Below, piece by piece: positions 48,272 to 62,730 of a stretch of 64,000 nucleotides of DNA (its first letter is position 1; each line of letters begins with the position of its first letter). The notes below the pieces were generated by a model that had not been told where the DNA came from, did not search any database, and was given only the letters and a program-made list of their open reading frames with translations. This DNA comes from Apostichopus japonicus (lineage: Eukaryota; Echinodermata; Holothuroidea; Aspidochirotida; Stichopodidae). Location: positions 12,039,769 to 12,103,768 of the forward strand of contig NC_092572.1 of the NCBI RefSeq assembly GCF_037975245.1. The letters are read 5' to 3'. A program made the translations under genes and the position numbers.

Positions 48272-50401
48272 TGCTAAGGTAAACAACAGTGTACAGAATC
48301 ATGCAGGGGGAAGCAGTCCACAGGTTGCTAAGTGACACAAGCATACAACGGGCAAGCAGTTCACGGGTTGCTAAGGTTCATAACAGTTGGTGAAGCAAGC
48401 AGGGGGCAAGATGTTCACGGGTTGCTAAGGTTCACAACAGTGTACTGAAGTATACAGGGGAGAGTAGTTCACCGGTTGCTAAGGTTCACAGCAGTGTACT
48501 GAAGTATACAGGCGGCAAGCAGTTCAGGGGTTGATAAGGTACACGACGGTGTACTGAAACATACAGGGGCAAGCAGTTCCCTTGTTGCTAAGGTACACAA
48601 CACTGTACAGAAGCATACAGGGGCAAACTGTTCACGGGTTGCTAAGGTTCACAGCAGTGTACTGAAGTATACAGGGGGCAAGCAGTTCAGGGGTTGATAA
48701 GGTACACGACGGTGTACTGAAACATACAGGGGCAAGCAGTTCCCTTGTTGCTAAGGTACACAACACTGTACAGAAGCATACAGGGGCAAACTGTTCACGG
48801 GTTGCTAAGGTTCACAGCAGTGTACTGAAGTATACAGGGGGCAAGCAGTTCAGGGGTTGATAAGGTACACGACAGTGTACTGAAACATACAAGGGGCAAA
48901 CTGTTCACGGGTTGCTAAGGTACACAACACTGTACAGAAGCATACAGGGGCAAACTGTTCACGGGTTGCTAAGGTTCACAGCAGTGTACTGAAGTATACA
49001 GGGGGCAAGCAGTTCAGGGGTTGATAAGGTACACGACGGTGTACTGAAACATACAGGGGCAAGCAGTTCACGGGTTGCTAAGGTACACAACACTGTACAG
49101 AAGCATACAGGGGCAAACTGTTCACGGGTTGCTAAGGTTCACAGCAGTGTACTGAAGTATACAGGGGGCAAGCAGTTCAGGGGTTGATAAGGTACACGAC
49201 GGTGTACTGAAACATACAGGGGCAAGCAGTTCACGGGTTGCTAAGGTACACAACACTGTACAGAAGCATACAGGGGCAAACTGTTCACGGGTTGCTAAGG
49301 TTCACAGCAGTGTACTGAAGTATACAGGGGGCAAGCAGTTCAGGGGTTGATAAGGTACACGACAGTGTACTGAAACATACAGGGGCAAACTGTTCATGGG
49401 TTGCTAAGGTACACAACACTGTACAGAAGCATACAGGGGCAAACTGTTCACGGGTTGCTAAGGTTCACAGCAGTGTACTGAAGTATACAGGGGGCAAGCA
49501 GTTCAGGGGTTGATAAGGTACACGACGGTGTACTGAAACATACAGGGGCAAGCAGTTCACGGGTTGCTAAGGTACACAATACTGTACAGAAGCATACAGG
49601 GGCAAACTGTTCACGGGTTGCTAAGGTTCACAGCAGTGTACTGAAGTATACAGGGGGCAAGCAGTTCAGGGGTTGATAAGGTATACGACAGTGTACTGAA
49701 ACATACAAGGGGCAAGCAGTTCAGGGTTTGCTAAGGTACACAACACTGTACAGAAGCATACAGGGGCAAACTGTTCACGGGTTGCTAAGGTTCACAGCAG
49801 TGTACTGAAGTATACAGGGGGCAAGCAGTTCAGGGGTTGATAAGGTACACGACAGTGTACTGAAACATACAGGGGCAAGCAGTTCCCTTGTTGCTAAGGT
49901 ACACAACACTGTACAGAAGCATACAGGGGCAAACTGTTCACGGGTTGCTAAGGTACACAACACTGTACAGAAGCATACAGGGGCAAACTGTTCACGGGTT
50001 GCTAAGGTACACATTGGGGACTTTTTTACGTGTAGACGCTGATTTCGGGGATAATTTGTAAATATGTATGATGACTTGTAAATAAATACACTGAGGAAAC
50101 CATTTCCACGGTCAATAAATAGCTATAACCAATCTGCTAGAGGCAATTGCAGTGATTACGTCATCTTTTCCTCGTGTCGAAGCTATACAATCGCCATTGT
50201 GGAGTATTTTTACGTGTAGATGATGTCTCGAACCTACGTTTTAGGTGTATATTGTTCCTTCAAGCCTAAGCAGGCTAGTGTGTGCATTATTACGTGTAGA
50301 TTGTGTCCATAAGGGACGAATTAGACACTGATTTCGGGGATAAAATGTAAATATGTATGATTATTTGTAAATAAATACACTTGGGAAACCGTTTCCACGG
50401 T
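48272..50401 (+). repeat. Macrosatellite unit H18, block with 105-bp deletion
   Basis: Array 48272-50012 is near-identical to the H17 array. The block 50013-50401 is 389 bp because TTTACGTGTAGA joins directly to CGCTGATTTCGGGG, a 105-bp loss between short TAGA/TAGAC homologies. The same deletion is in H20. Confidence 0.92.
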
Positions 50402-52148
50402 TGCTAAGGTAAACAACAGTGTACAGAATCATGCAGGGGGAAGCAGTCCACAGGTTGCTAAGTGACACAAGCATACAACGGGCAAGCAGTTCACGGGTTG
50501 CTAAGGTTCATAACAGTTGGTGAAGCAAGCAGGGGGCAAGATGTTCACGGGTTGCTAAGGTTCACAACAGTGTACTGAAGTATACAGGGGAGAGTAGTTC
50601 ACCGGTTGCTAAGGTTCACAGCAGTGTACTGAAGTATACAGGCGGCAAGCAGTTCAGGGGTTGATAAGGTACACGACGGTGTACTGAAACATACAGGGGC
50701 AAGCAGTTCCCTTGTTGCTAAGGTACACAACACTGTACAGAAGCATACAGGGGCAAACTGTTCACGGGTTGCTAAGGTTCACAGCAGTGTACTGAAGTAT
50801 ACAGGGGGCAAGCAGTTCAGGGGTTGATAAGGTACACGACGGTGTACTGAAACATACAGGGGCAAGCAGTTCACGGGTTGCTAAGGTACACAACACTGTA
50901 CAGAAGCATACAGGGGCAAACTGTTCACGGGTTGCTAAGGTTCACAGCAGTGTACTGAAGTATACAGGGGGCAAGCAGTTCAGGGGTTGATAAGGTACAC
51001 GACAGTGTACTGAAACATACAAGGGGCAAACTGTTCACGGGTTGCTAAGGTACACAACACTGTACAGAAGCATACAGGGGCAAACTGTTCACGGGTTGCT
51101 AAGGTTCACAGCAGTGTACTGAAGTATACAGGGGGCAAGCAGTTCAGGGGTTGATAAGGTACACGACGGTGTACTGAAACATACAGGGGCAAGCAGTTCA
51201 CGGGTTGCTAAGGTACACAACACTGTACAGAAGCATACAGGGGCAAACTGTTCACGGGTTGCTAAGGTTCACAGCAGTGTACTGAAGTATACAGGGGGCA
51301 AGCAGTTCAGGGGTTGATAAGGTATACGACAGTGTACTGAAACATACAAGGGGCAAGCAGTTCAGGGTTTGCTAAGGTACACAACACTGTATAGAAGCAT
51401 ACAGGGGCAAACTGTTCACGGGTTGCTAAGGTTCACAGCAGTGTACTGAAGTATACAGGGGGCAAGCAGTTCAGGGGTTGATAAGGTACACGACAGTGTA
51501 CTGAAACATACAAGGGGCAAGCAGTTCAGGGGTTGCTAAGGTACACAACACTGTACAGAAGCATACAGGGGCAAACTGTTCACGGGTTGCTAAGGTACAC
51601 AACACTGTACAGAAGCATACAGGGGCAAACTGTTCACGGGTTGCTAAGGTACACATTGGGGACTTTTTTACGTGTAGATGATGTCTCGAACCTACGTGTT
51701 AGGGGTATATTGTTCCTTCAAGCCCAAGCAGGCTCGTGTGAGCATTATTACGTGTATATTGCGTCCATAAGGAACGAATTAGACGCTGATTTCGATGATA
51801 ATTTGTAAATATGTATGATGACTTGTAAATAAATACACTGAGGAAACCATTTCCACGGTCAATAAATAGCTATAACCAATCTGCTAGAGGCAATTGCAGT
51901 GATTACGTCATCTTTTCCTCGTGTCGAAGCTATACAATCGCCATTGTGGAGTATTTTTACGTGTAGATGATGTCTCGAACCTACGTTTTAGGGGTATATT
52001 GTTCCTTCAAGCCTAAGCAGGCTAGTGTGTGCATTATTACGTGTAGATTGTGTCCATAAGGGACGAATTAGACACTGATTTCGGGGATAAAATGTAAATA
52101 TGTATGATTATTTGTAAATAAATACACTTGGGAAACCGTTTCCACGGT
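50402..52148 (+). repeat. Macrosatellite unit H19 (1,747 bp)
   Basis: Array 50402-51654, block 51655-52148. It carries the left-edge variants AGAATCATGCAG, CACCGGTTGC and ACAGGCGGCAAG common to H18-H21, and the block variant TTTCGATGATAATTTG shared with H14. Confidence 0.9.
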
Positions 52149-53788
52149 TGCTAAGGTAAACAACAGTGTACAGAATCATGCAGGGGGAAGCAGTCCACAG
52201 GTTGCTAAGTGACACAAGCATACAACGGGCAAGCAGTTCACGGGTTGCTAAGGTTCATAACAGTTGGTGAAGCAAGCAGGGGGCAAGATGTTCACGGGTT
52301 GCTAAGGTTCACAACAGTGTACTGAAGTATACAGGGGAGAGTAGTTCACCGGTTGCTAAGGTTCACAGCAGTGTACTGAAGTATACAGGCGGCAAGCAGT
52401 TCAGGGGTTGATAAGGTACACGACGGTGTACTGAAACATACAGGGGCAAGCAGTTCCCTTGTTGCTAAGGTACACAACACTGTACAGAAGCATACAGGGG
52501 CAAACTGTTCACGGGTTGCTAAGGTTCACAGCAGTGTACTGAAGTATACAGGGGGCAAGCAGTTCAGGGGTTGATAAGGTACACGACGGTGTACTGAAAC
52601 ATACAGGGGCAAGCAGTTCACGGGTTGCTAAGGTACACAACACTGTACAGAAGCATACAGGGGCAAACTGTTCACGGGTTGCTAAGGTTCACAGCAGTGT
52701 ACTGAAGTATACAGGGGGCAAGCAGTTCAGGGGTTGATAAGGTACACGACAGTGTACTGAAACATACAAGGGGCAAACTGTTCACGGGTTGCTAAGGTAC
52801 ACAACACTGTACAGAAGCATACAGGGGCAAACTGTTCACGGGTTGCTAAGGTTCACAGCAGTGTACTGAAGTATACAGGGGGCAAGCAGTTCAGGGGTTG
52901 ATAAGGTACACGACGGTGTACTGAAACATACAGGGGCAAGCAGTTCACGGGTTGCTAAGGTACACAACACTGTACAGAAGCATACAGGGGCAAACTGTTC
53001 ACGGGTTGCTAAGGTTCACAGCAGTGTACTGAAGTATACAGGGGGCAAGCAGTTCAGGGGTTGATAAGGTACACGACGGTGTACTGAAACATACAGGGGC
53101 AAGCAGTTCACGGGTTGCTAAGGTACACAACACTGTACAGAAGCATACAGGGGCAAACTGTTCACGGGTTGCTAAGGTTCACAGCAGTGTACTGAAGTAT
53201 ACAGGGGGCAAGCAGTTCAGGGGTTGATAAGGTACACGACAGTGTACTGAAACATACAGGGGCAAGCAGTTCCCTTGTTGCTAAGGTACACAACACTGTA
53301 CAGAAGCATACAGGGGCAAACTGTTCACGGGTTGCTAAGGTACACAACACTGTACAGAAGCATACAGGGGCAAACTGTTCACGGGTTGCTAAGGTACACA
53401 TTGGGGACTTTTTTACGTGTAGACGCTGATTTCGGGGATAATTTGTAAATATGTATGATGACTTGTAAATAAATACACTGAGGAAACCATTTCCACGGTC
53501 AATAAATAGCTATAACCAATCTGCTAGAGGCAATTGCAGTGATTACGTCATCTTTTCCTCGTGTCGAAGCTATACAATCGCCATTGTGGAGTATTTTTAC
53601 GTGTAGATGATGTCTCGAACCTACGTTTTAGGGGTATATTGTTCCTTCAAGCCTAAGCAGGCTAGTGTGTGCATTATTACGTGTAGATTGTGTCCATAAG
53701 GGACGAATTAGACACTGATTTCGGGGATAAAATGTAAATATGTATGATTATTTGTAAATAAATACACTTGGGAAACCGTTTCCACGGT
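52149..53788 (+). repeat. Macrosatellite unit H20, block with the same 105-bp deletion
   Basis: Array 52149-53399, block 53400-53788 (389 bp) with exactly the deletion join of H18. The distance between the two deletion joins is 3,387 bp, two units. Confidence 0.92.
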
Positions 53789-55534
53789 TGCTAAGGTAAA
53801 CAACAGTGTACAGAATCATGCAGGGGGAAGCAGTCCACAGGTTGCTAAGTGACACAAGCATACAACGGGCAAGCAGTTCACGGGTTGCTAAGGTTCATAA
53901 CAGTTGGTGAAGCAAGCAGGGGGCAAGATGTTCACGGGTTGCTAAGGTTCACAACAGTGTACTGAAGTATACAGGGGAGAGTAGTTCACCGGTTGCTAAG
54001 GTTCACAGCAGTGTACTGAAGTATACAGGCGGCAAGCAGTTCAGGGGTTGATAAGGTACACGACGGTGTACTGAAACATACAGGGGCAAGCAGTTCCCTT
54101 GTTGCTAAGGTACACAACACTGTACAGAAGCATACAGGGGCAAACTGTTCACGGGTTGCTAAGGTTCACAGCAGTGTACTGAAGTATACAGGGGGCAAGC
54201 AGTTCAGGGGTTGATAAGGTACACGACGGTGTACTGAAACATACAGGGGCAAGCAGTTCACGGGTTGCTAAGGTACACAACACTGTACAGAAGCATACAG
54301 GGGCAAACTGTTCACGGGTTGCTAAGGTTCACAGCAGTGTACTGAAGTATACAGGGGGCAAGCAGTTCAGGGGTTGATAAGGTACACGACAGTGTACTGA
54401 AACATACAAGGGGCAAACTGTTCACGGGTTGCTAAGGTACACAACACTGTACAGAAGCATACAGGGGCAAACTGTTCACGGGTTGCTAAGGTTCACAGCA
54501 GTGTACTGAAGTATACAGGGGGCAAGCAGTTCAGGGGTTGATAAGGTACACGACGGTGTACTGAAACATACAGGGGCAAGCAGTTCACGGGTTGCTAAGG
54601 TACACAATAATGTACAGAAGCATACAGGGGCAAACTGTTCACGGGTTGCTAAGGTTCACAGCAGTGTACTGAAGTATACAGGGGGCAAGCAGTTCAGGGG
54701 TTGATAAGGTATACGACAGTGTACTGAAACATACAAGGGGCAAGCAGTTCAGGGTTTGCTAAGGTACACAACACTGTATAGAAGCATACAGGGGCAAACT
54801 GTTCACGGGTTGCTAAGGTTCACAGCAGTGTACTGAAGTATACAGGGGGCAAGCAGTTCAGGGGTTGATAAGGTACACGACAGTGTACTGAAACATACAG
54901 GGGCAAGCAGTTCCCTTGTTGCTAAGGTACACAACACTGTACAGAAGCATACAGGGGCAAACTGTTCACGGGTTGCTAAGGTACACAACACTGTACAGAA
55001 GCATACAGGGGCAAACTGTTCACGGGTTGCTAAGGTACACATTGGGGACTTTTTTACGTGTAGATGATGTCTCGAACCTACGTGTTAGGGGTATATTGTT
55101 CCTTCAAGCCCAAGCAGGCTCGTGTGAGCATTATTACGTGTATATTGCGTCCATAAGGAACGAATTAGACGCTGATTTCGGGGATAATTTTTAAATATGT
55201 ATGATGACTTGTAAATAAATACACTGAGGAAACCATTTCCACGGTCAATAAATAGCTATAACCAATCTGCTAGAGGCAATTGCAGTGATTACGTCATCTT
55301 TTCCTCGTGTCGAAGCTATACAATCGCCATTGTGGAGTATTTTTACGTGTAGATGATGTCTCGAACCTACGTTTTAGGGGTATATTGTTCCTTCAAGCCT
55401 AAGCAGGCTAGTGTGTGCATTATTACGTGTAGATTGTGTCCATAAGGGACGAATTAGACACTGATTTCGGGGATAAAATGTAAATATGTATGATTATTTG
55501 TAAATAAATACACTTGGGAAACCGTTTCCACGGT
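53789..55534 (+). repeat. Macrosatellite unit H21 (1,746 bp)
   Basis: Array 53789-55040, block 55041-55534. Its array resembles H19 (TATAGAAGCAT near 54777 as at 51390), which supports a two-unit duplication of H18-H19 into H20-H21. Confidence 0.9.
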
Positions 55535-57278
55535 TGCTAAGGTAAACAACAGTGTACAGAAACATGCAGGGGGAAGCAGTCCACAGGTTGCTAAGTGACA
55601 CAAGCATACAACGGGCAAGCAGTTCACGGGTTGCTAAGGTTCATAACAGTTGGTGAAGCAAGCAGGGGGCAAGATGTTCACGGGTTGCTAAGGTTCACAA
55701 GAGTGTACTGAAGTATACAGGGGAGAGTAGTTCACCGGTTGCTAAGGTTCACAGCAGTGTACTGAAGTATACAGAGGGCAAGCAGTTCAGGGGTTGATAA
55801 GGTACACGACGGTGTACTGAAACATACAGGGGCAAGCAGTTCCCTTGTTGCTAAGGTACACAACACTGTACAGAAGCATACAGGGGCAAACTGTTCACGG
55901 GTTGCTAAGGTTCACAGCAGTGTACTGAAGTATACAGGCGGCAAGCAGTTCAGGGGTTGATAAGGTACACGACGGTGTACTGAAACATACAGGGGCAAGC
56001 AGTTCCCTTGTTGCTAAGGTACACAACACTATACATAAGCATACAGGGGCAAACTGTTCACGGGTTGCTAAGGTTCACAGCAGTGTACTGAAGTATACAG
56101 GGGGCAAGCAGTTCAGGGGTTGATAAGGTACACGACGGTGTACTGAAACATACAGGGGCAAGCAGTTCACGGGTTGCTAAGGTACACAACACTGTACAGA
56201 AGCATACAGGGGCAAACTGTTCACGGGTTGCTAAGGTTCACAACAGTGTACTGAAGTATACAGGGGGCAAGCAGTTCAGGGGTTGATAAGGTACACGACG
56301 GTGTACTGAAGCATACAGGGGCAAGCAGTTCACGGGTTGCTAAGGTTCACAACACTGTACAGAAGCATACAGGGGCAAACTGTTCACGGGTTGCTAAGGT
56401 TCACAGCAGTGTACTGAAGTATACAGGGGGCAAGCAGTTCAGGGGTTGATAAGGTACACGACGGTGTACTGAAGCATACAGGGGCAAGCAGTTCACGGGT
56501 TGCTAAGGTTCACAACACTGTACAGAAGCATACAGGGGCAAACTGTTCACGGGTTGCTAAGGTTCACAGCAGTGTACTGAAGTATACAGGGGGCAAGCAG
56601 TTCAGGGGTTGATAAGGTACACGACAGTGTACTGAAACATACAGGGGCAAGCAGTTCCCTTGTTGCTAAAGTACACAACACTGTACAGAAGCATACAGGG
56701 GCAAACTGTTCACGGGTTGCTAAGGTACACAACACTGTACAGAAGCATACAGGGGCAAACTGTTCACGGGTTGCTAAGGTACACATTGGGGACTTTTTTG
56801 CGTGTAGATGATGTCTCGAACCTACGTGTTAGGGGTATATTGTTCCTTCAAGCCCAAGCAGGCTCGAGTGAGCATTATTTCGTGTATATTGCGTCCATAA
56901 GGAACGAATTAGACGCTGATTTCGGGGATAATTTGTAAATATGTATGATGACTTGTAAATAAATACACTGAGGAAACCATTTCCACGGTCAATAAATAGC
57001 TATAACCAATCTGCTAGAGGCAATTGCAGTGATTACGTCATCTTTTCCTCGTGTCGAAGCTATACAATCGCCATTGTGGAGTATTTTTACGTGTAGATGA
57101 TGTCTCGAACCTACGTTTTAGGGGTATATTGTTCCTTCAAGCCTAAGCAGGCTAGTGTGTGCATTATTACGTGTAGATTGTGTCCATAAGGGACGAATTA
57201 GACACTGATTTCGGGGATAATATGTAAATATGTCTGATTATTTGTAAATAAATTCACTTGGGAAACCGTTTCCACGGT
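55535..57278 (+). repeat. Macrosatellite unit H22 (1,744 bp)
   Basis: Array 55535-56784, block 56785-57278. The CTCGAG form of the block returns here after a run of CTCGTG units. The next entry reads CCACGGTCGCTAAGG. Confidence 0.9.
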
Positions 57279-59513
57279 CGCTAAGGTAAACAACAGTGTA
57301 CAGAAGCATGTAGGGGGAAGCAGTCCACAGGTTGCTAAGTGACACAAGCATACAACGGGCAAGCAGTTCACGGGTTGCTAAGGTTCATAACAGTTGGTGA
57401 AGCAAGCAGGGGGCAAGATGTTCACGGGTTGCTAAGGTTCACAACAGTGTACTGAAGTATACAGGGGAGAGTAGTTCACGGGTTGCTAAGGTTCACAGCA
57501 GTGTACTGAAGTATACAGGGGGCAAGCAGTTCAGGGGTTGATAAGGTACACGACGGTGTACTGAAACATACAGGGGCAAGCAGTTCCCTTGTTGCTAAGG
57601 TACACAACACTGTACAGAAGCATACAGGGGCAAACTGTTCACGGGTTGCTAAGGTTCACAGCAGTGTACTGAAGTATACAGGGGGCAAGCAGTTCAGGGG
57701 TTGATAAGATACACGACGGTGTACTGAAACATACAGGGGCAATCAGTTCACGGGTTGCTAAGGTACACAACACTGTACAGAAGCATACAGGGGCAAACTG
57801 TTCACGGGTTGCTAAGGTTCACAGCAGTGTACTGAAGTATACAGGGGGCAAAGCAGTTCAGGGGTTGATAAGGTACACGATAGTGTATTGAAACATACGA
57901 GGGGCAAGCAGTTCAGGGGTTGCGAAGGTACACAACACTGTACAGAAGCATACAGGGGCAAACTGTTCACGTGTTGCTATGGTACACAACACTGTACAGA
58001 AGCATACAGGGGCAAACTGTTCACGGGTTGCTAAGGTTCACAACAGTGTACTGAAGTATACAGGGGGCAAGCAGTTCAGGGGTTGATAAGGTACACGACG
58101 GTGTACTGAAACATACAGGGGCAAGCAGTTCAGGGGTTGCTAAGGTACACAACACTGTACAGAAGCATACAGGGGCAAACTGTTCACGGGTTGCTAAGGT
58201 TCACAGCAGTGTACTGAAGTATACAGGGGGCAAGCAGTTCAGGGGTTGATAAGGTACACGACGGTGTACTGAAGCATACAGGGGCAAGCAGTTCACGGGT
58301 TGCTAAGGTACACAACACTGTACAGAAGCATACAGGGGCAAACTGTTCACGGGTTGCTAAGGTTCACAGCAGTGTACTGAAGGATACAGGGGGCAAGCAG
58401 TTCAGGGGTTGATAAGGTACACGACAGTGTACTGAAACGTACAGGGGCAAGCAGTTCACGGGTTGCTAAGGTACACAACACTGTACAGAAGCATACAGGG
58501 GCAAACTGTTCACGGGTTGCTAAGGTTCACAGCAGTGTACTGAAGTATACAGGGGGCAAGCAGTTCAGGGGTTGATAAGGTACACGACGGTGTACTGAAA
58601 CATACAGGGGCAAGCAGTTCACGGGTTGCTAAGGTACACAACACTGTACAGAAGCATACAGGGGCAAACTGTTCACGGGTTGCTAAGGTTCACAGCAGTG
58701 TACTGAAGTATACAGGGGGCAAGCAGTTCAGGGGTTGATAAGGTACACGACGGTGTACTGAAACATACAGGGGCAAGCAGTTCACGGGTTGCTAAGGTAC
58801 ACAACACTGTACAGAAGCATACAGGGGCATACTGTTCACGGGTTGCTAAGGTTCACAGCAGTGTACTGAAGTATACAGGGGGCAAGCAGTTCAGGGGTTG
58901 ATAAGGTACACGACGGTGTACTGAAACATACAGGGGCAATCTGTTCACGGGTTGCTAAGGTACACAACACTGTACAGAAGCATACAGGGGCAAACTGTTC
59001 ACGGGTTGCTAAGGTACACATTGGGGACTTTTTTACGTGTAGATGATGTCTCGAACCTACGTGTTAGGGGTATATTGTTCCTTCAAGCCCAAGCAGGCTC
59101 GAGTGAGCATTATTACGTGTATATTGCGTCTATAAGGAACGAATTAGACGCTGATTTCGGGGATAATTTGTAAATATGTATGATGACTTGTAAATAAATA
59201 CACTGAGGAAACCATTTCCACGGTCAATAAATAGCTATAACCAATCTGCTAGAGGCAATTGCAGTGATTACGTCATCTTTTCCTCGTGTCGAAGCTATAC
59301 AATCGCCATTGTGGAGTACTTTTACGTGTAGATGATGTCTCGAACCTACGTTTTAGGGGTATATTGTTCCTTCAAGCCTAAGCAGGCTAGTGTGTGCATT
59401 ATTACGTGTAGATTGTGTCCATAAGGGACGAATTAGACACTGATTTCGGGGATAAAATGTAAATATGTATGATTATTTGTAAATAAATACACTTGGGAAA
59501 CCGTTTCCACGGT
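57279..59513 (+). repeat. Macrosatellite unit H23 (2,235 bp)
   Basis: Array 57279-59019, block 59020-59513. Several monomers near 57880-57990 carry otherwise unseen changes (GTTGCGAAGG, GTTGCTATGG), so this is among the less homogenised tracts. Confidence 0.9.
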
Positions 59514-61094
59514 TGCTAAGGTAAACAACAGTGTACAGAAGCATGCAGGGGGAAGCAGTCCACAGGTTGCTAAGTGACACAAGCATACAACGGGCAAGCA
59601 GTTCACGGGTTGCTAAGGTTCATAACAGTTGGTGAAGCAAGCAGGGGGCAAGATGTTCACGGGTTGCTAAGGTTCACAACAGTGTACTGAAGTATACAGG
59701 GGCAAACTGTTCACGGGTTGCTAAGGTTCACAGCAGTGTACTGAAGTATACAGGGGGAAGCAGTTCAGGGGTTGATAAGGTACACGACGGTGTACTGAAA
59801 CATACAGGGGCAAGCAGTTCCCTTGTTGCTAAGGTACACAACACTGTACAGAAGCATACAGGGGCAAACTGTTCACGGGTTGCTAAGGTTCACAGCAGTG
59901 TACTGAAGTATACAGGGGGCAAGCAGTTCAGGGGTTGATAAGGTACACGACGGTGTACTGAAACATACAGGGGCAAGCAGTTCACGGGTTGCTAAGGTAC
60001 ACAACACTGTACAGAAGCATACAGGGGCAAACTGTTCACGGGTTGCTAAGGTTCACAGCAGTGTACTGAAGTATACAGGGGGCAAGCAGTTCAGGGGTTG
60101 ATAAGGTACACGACGGTGTACTGAAACATACAGGGGCAAGCAGTTCCCTTGTTGCTAAGGTACACAACACTGTACAGAAGCATACAGGGGCAAACTGTTC
60201 ACGGGTTGCTAAGGTTCACAGCAGTGTACTGAAGTATACAGGGGGCAAGCAGTTCAGGGGTTGATAAGGTACACGACGGTGTACTGAAACATACAGGGGC
60301 AAGCAGTTCCCTTGTTGCTAAGGTACACAACACTGTACAGAAGCATACAGGGGCAAACTGTTCACGGGTTGCTAAGGTTCACAGCAGTGTACTGAAGTAT
60401 ACAGGGGGCAAGCAGTTCAGGGGTTGCTAAGGTACACGACAGTGTACTGAAACATACAAGGGGCAAGCAGTTCAGGGGTTGCTAAGGTACACAACACTGT
60501 ACAGAAGCATACAGGGGCAAACTGTTCACGGGTTGCTAAGGTACACAACACTGTACAGAAGCATACAGGGGCAAACTGTTCACGGGTTGCTAAGGTACAC
60601 ATTAGGGACTTTTTTACGTGTAGATGATGTCTCGAACCTACGTGTTAGGGGTATATTGTTCCTTCAAGCCCAAGCAGGCTCGTGTGAGCTCTATTACGTG
60701 TATATTGCGTCCATAAGGAACGAATTAGACGCTGATTTCGGGGATAATTTGTAAATATGTATGATGACTTGTAAATAAATACACTGAGGAAACCATTTCC
60801 ACGGTCAATAAATAGCTATAACCAATCTGCTAGAGGCAATTGCAGTGATTACGTCATCTTTTCCTCGTGTCGAAGCTATACAATCGCCATTGTGGAGTAT
60901 TTTTACGTGTAGATGATGTCTCGAACCTACGTTTTAGGGGTATATTGTTCCTTCAAGCCTAAGCAGGCTAGTGTGTGCATTATTACGTGTAGATTGTGTC
61001 CATAAGGGACGAATTAGACACTGATTTCGGGGATAAAATGTAAATATGTATGATTATTTGTAAATAAATACACTTGGGAAACCGTTTCCACGGT
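59514..61094 (+). repeat. Macrosatellite unit H24 (1,581 bp)
   Basis: Array 59514-60600, block 60601-61094. From here on the left-edge monomer with GAGAGTAGTTC is replaced by CAAACTGTTC, and the exit reads CATTAGGGAC. Both are shared with H25 and H26. Confidence 0.9.
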
Positions 61095-62730
61095 TGCTAA
61101 GGTAAACAACAGTGTACAGAAGCATGCAGGGGGAAGCAGTCCACAGGTTGCTAAGTGACACAAGCATACAACGGGCAAGCAGTTCACGGGTTGCTAAGGT
61201 TCATAACAGTTGGTGAAGCAAGCAGGGGGCAAGATGTTCACGGGTTGCTAAGGTTCACAACAGTGTACTGAAGTATACAGGGGCAAACTGTTCACGGGTT
61301 GCTAAGGTTCACAGCAGTGTACTGAAGTATACAGGGGGCAAGCAGTTCAGGGGTTGATAAGGTACACGACGGTGTACTGAAACATACAGGGGCAAGCAGT
61401 TCCCTTGTTGCTAAGGTACACAACACTGTACAGAAGCATACAGGGGCAAACTGTTCACGGGTTGCTAAGGTACACAACACTGTACAGAAGCATACAGGGG
61501 CAAACTGTTCACGGGTTGCTAAGGTTCACAGCAGTGTACTGAAGTATACAGGGGGCAAGCAGTTCAGGGGTTGATAAGGTACACGACGGTGTACTGAAAC
61601 ATACAGGGGCAAGCAGTTCCCTTGTTGCTAAGGTACACAACACTGTACAGAAGCATACAGGGGCAAACTGTTCACGGGTTGCTAAGGTTCACAGCAGTGT
61701 ACTGAAGTATACAGGGGGCAAGCAGTTCAGGGGTTGATAAGGTACACGACGGTGTACTGAAACATACAGGGGCAAGCAGTTCCCTTGTTGCTAAGGTACA
61801 CAACACTGTACAGAAGCATACAGGGGCAAACTGTTCACGGGTTGCTAAGGTTCACAGCAGTGTACTGAAGTATACAGGGGGCAAGCAGTTCAGGGGTTGA
61901 TAAGGTACACGACGGTGTACTGAAACATACAGGGGCAAGCAGTTCCCTTGTTGCTAAGGTACACAACACTGTACAGAAGCATACAGGGGCAAACTGTTCA
62001 CGGGTTGCTAAGGTTCACAGCAGTGTACTGAAGTATACAGGGGGCAAGCAGTTCAGGGGTTGCTAAGGTACACGACAGTGTACTGAAACATACAAGGGGC
62101 AAGCAGTTCAGGGGTTGCTAAGGTACACAACACTGTACAGAAGCATACAGGGGCAAACTGTTCACGGGTTGCTAAGGTACACAACACTGTACAGAAGCAT
62201 ACAGGGGCAAACTGTTCACGGGTTGCTAAGGTACACATTAGGGACTTTTTTACGTGTAGATGATGTCTCGAACCTACGTGTTAGGGGTATATTGTTCCTT
62301 CAAGCCCAAGCAGGCTCGTGTGAGCATTATTACGTGTATATTGCGTCCATAAGGAACGAATTAGACGCTGATTTCGGGGATAATTTGTAAATATGTATGA
62401 TGACTTGTAAATAAATACACTGAGGAAACCATTTCCACGGTCAATAAATAGCTATAACCAATCTGCTAGAGGCAATTGCAGTGATTACGTCATCTTTTCC
62501 TCGTGTCGAAGCTATACAATCGCCATTGTGGAGTATTTTTACGTGTAGATGATGTCTCGAACCTACGTTTTAGGGGTATATTGTTCCTTCAAGCCTAAGC
62601 AGGCTAGTGTGTGCATTATTACGTGTAGATTGTGTCCATAAGGGACGAATTAGACACTGATTTCGGGGATAAAATGTAAATATGTATGATTATTTGTAAA
62701 TAAATACACTTGGGAAACCGTTTCCACGGT
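61095..62730 (+). repeat. Macrosatellite unit H25 (1,636 bp)
   Basis: Array 61095-62236, block 62237-62730. It is one 54-bp A monomer longer than H24 (extra monomer near 61470-61523). Confidence 0.9.
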
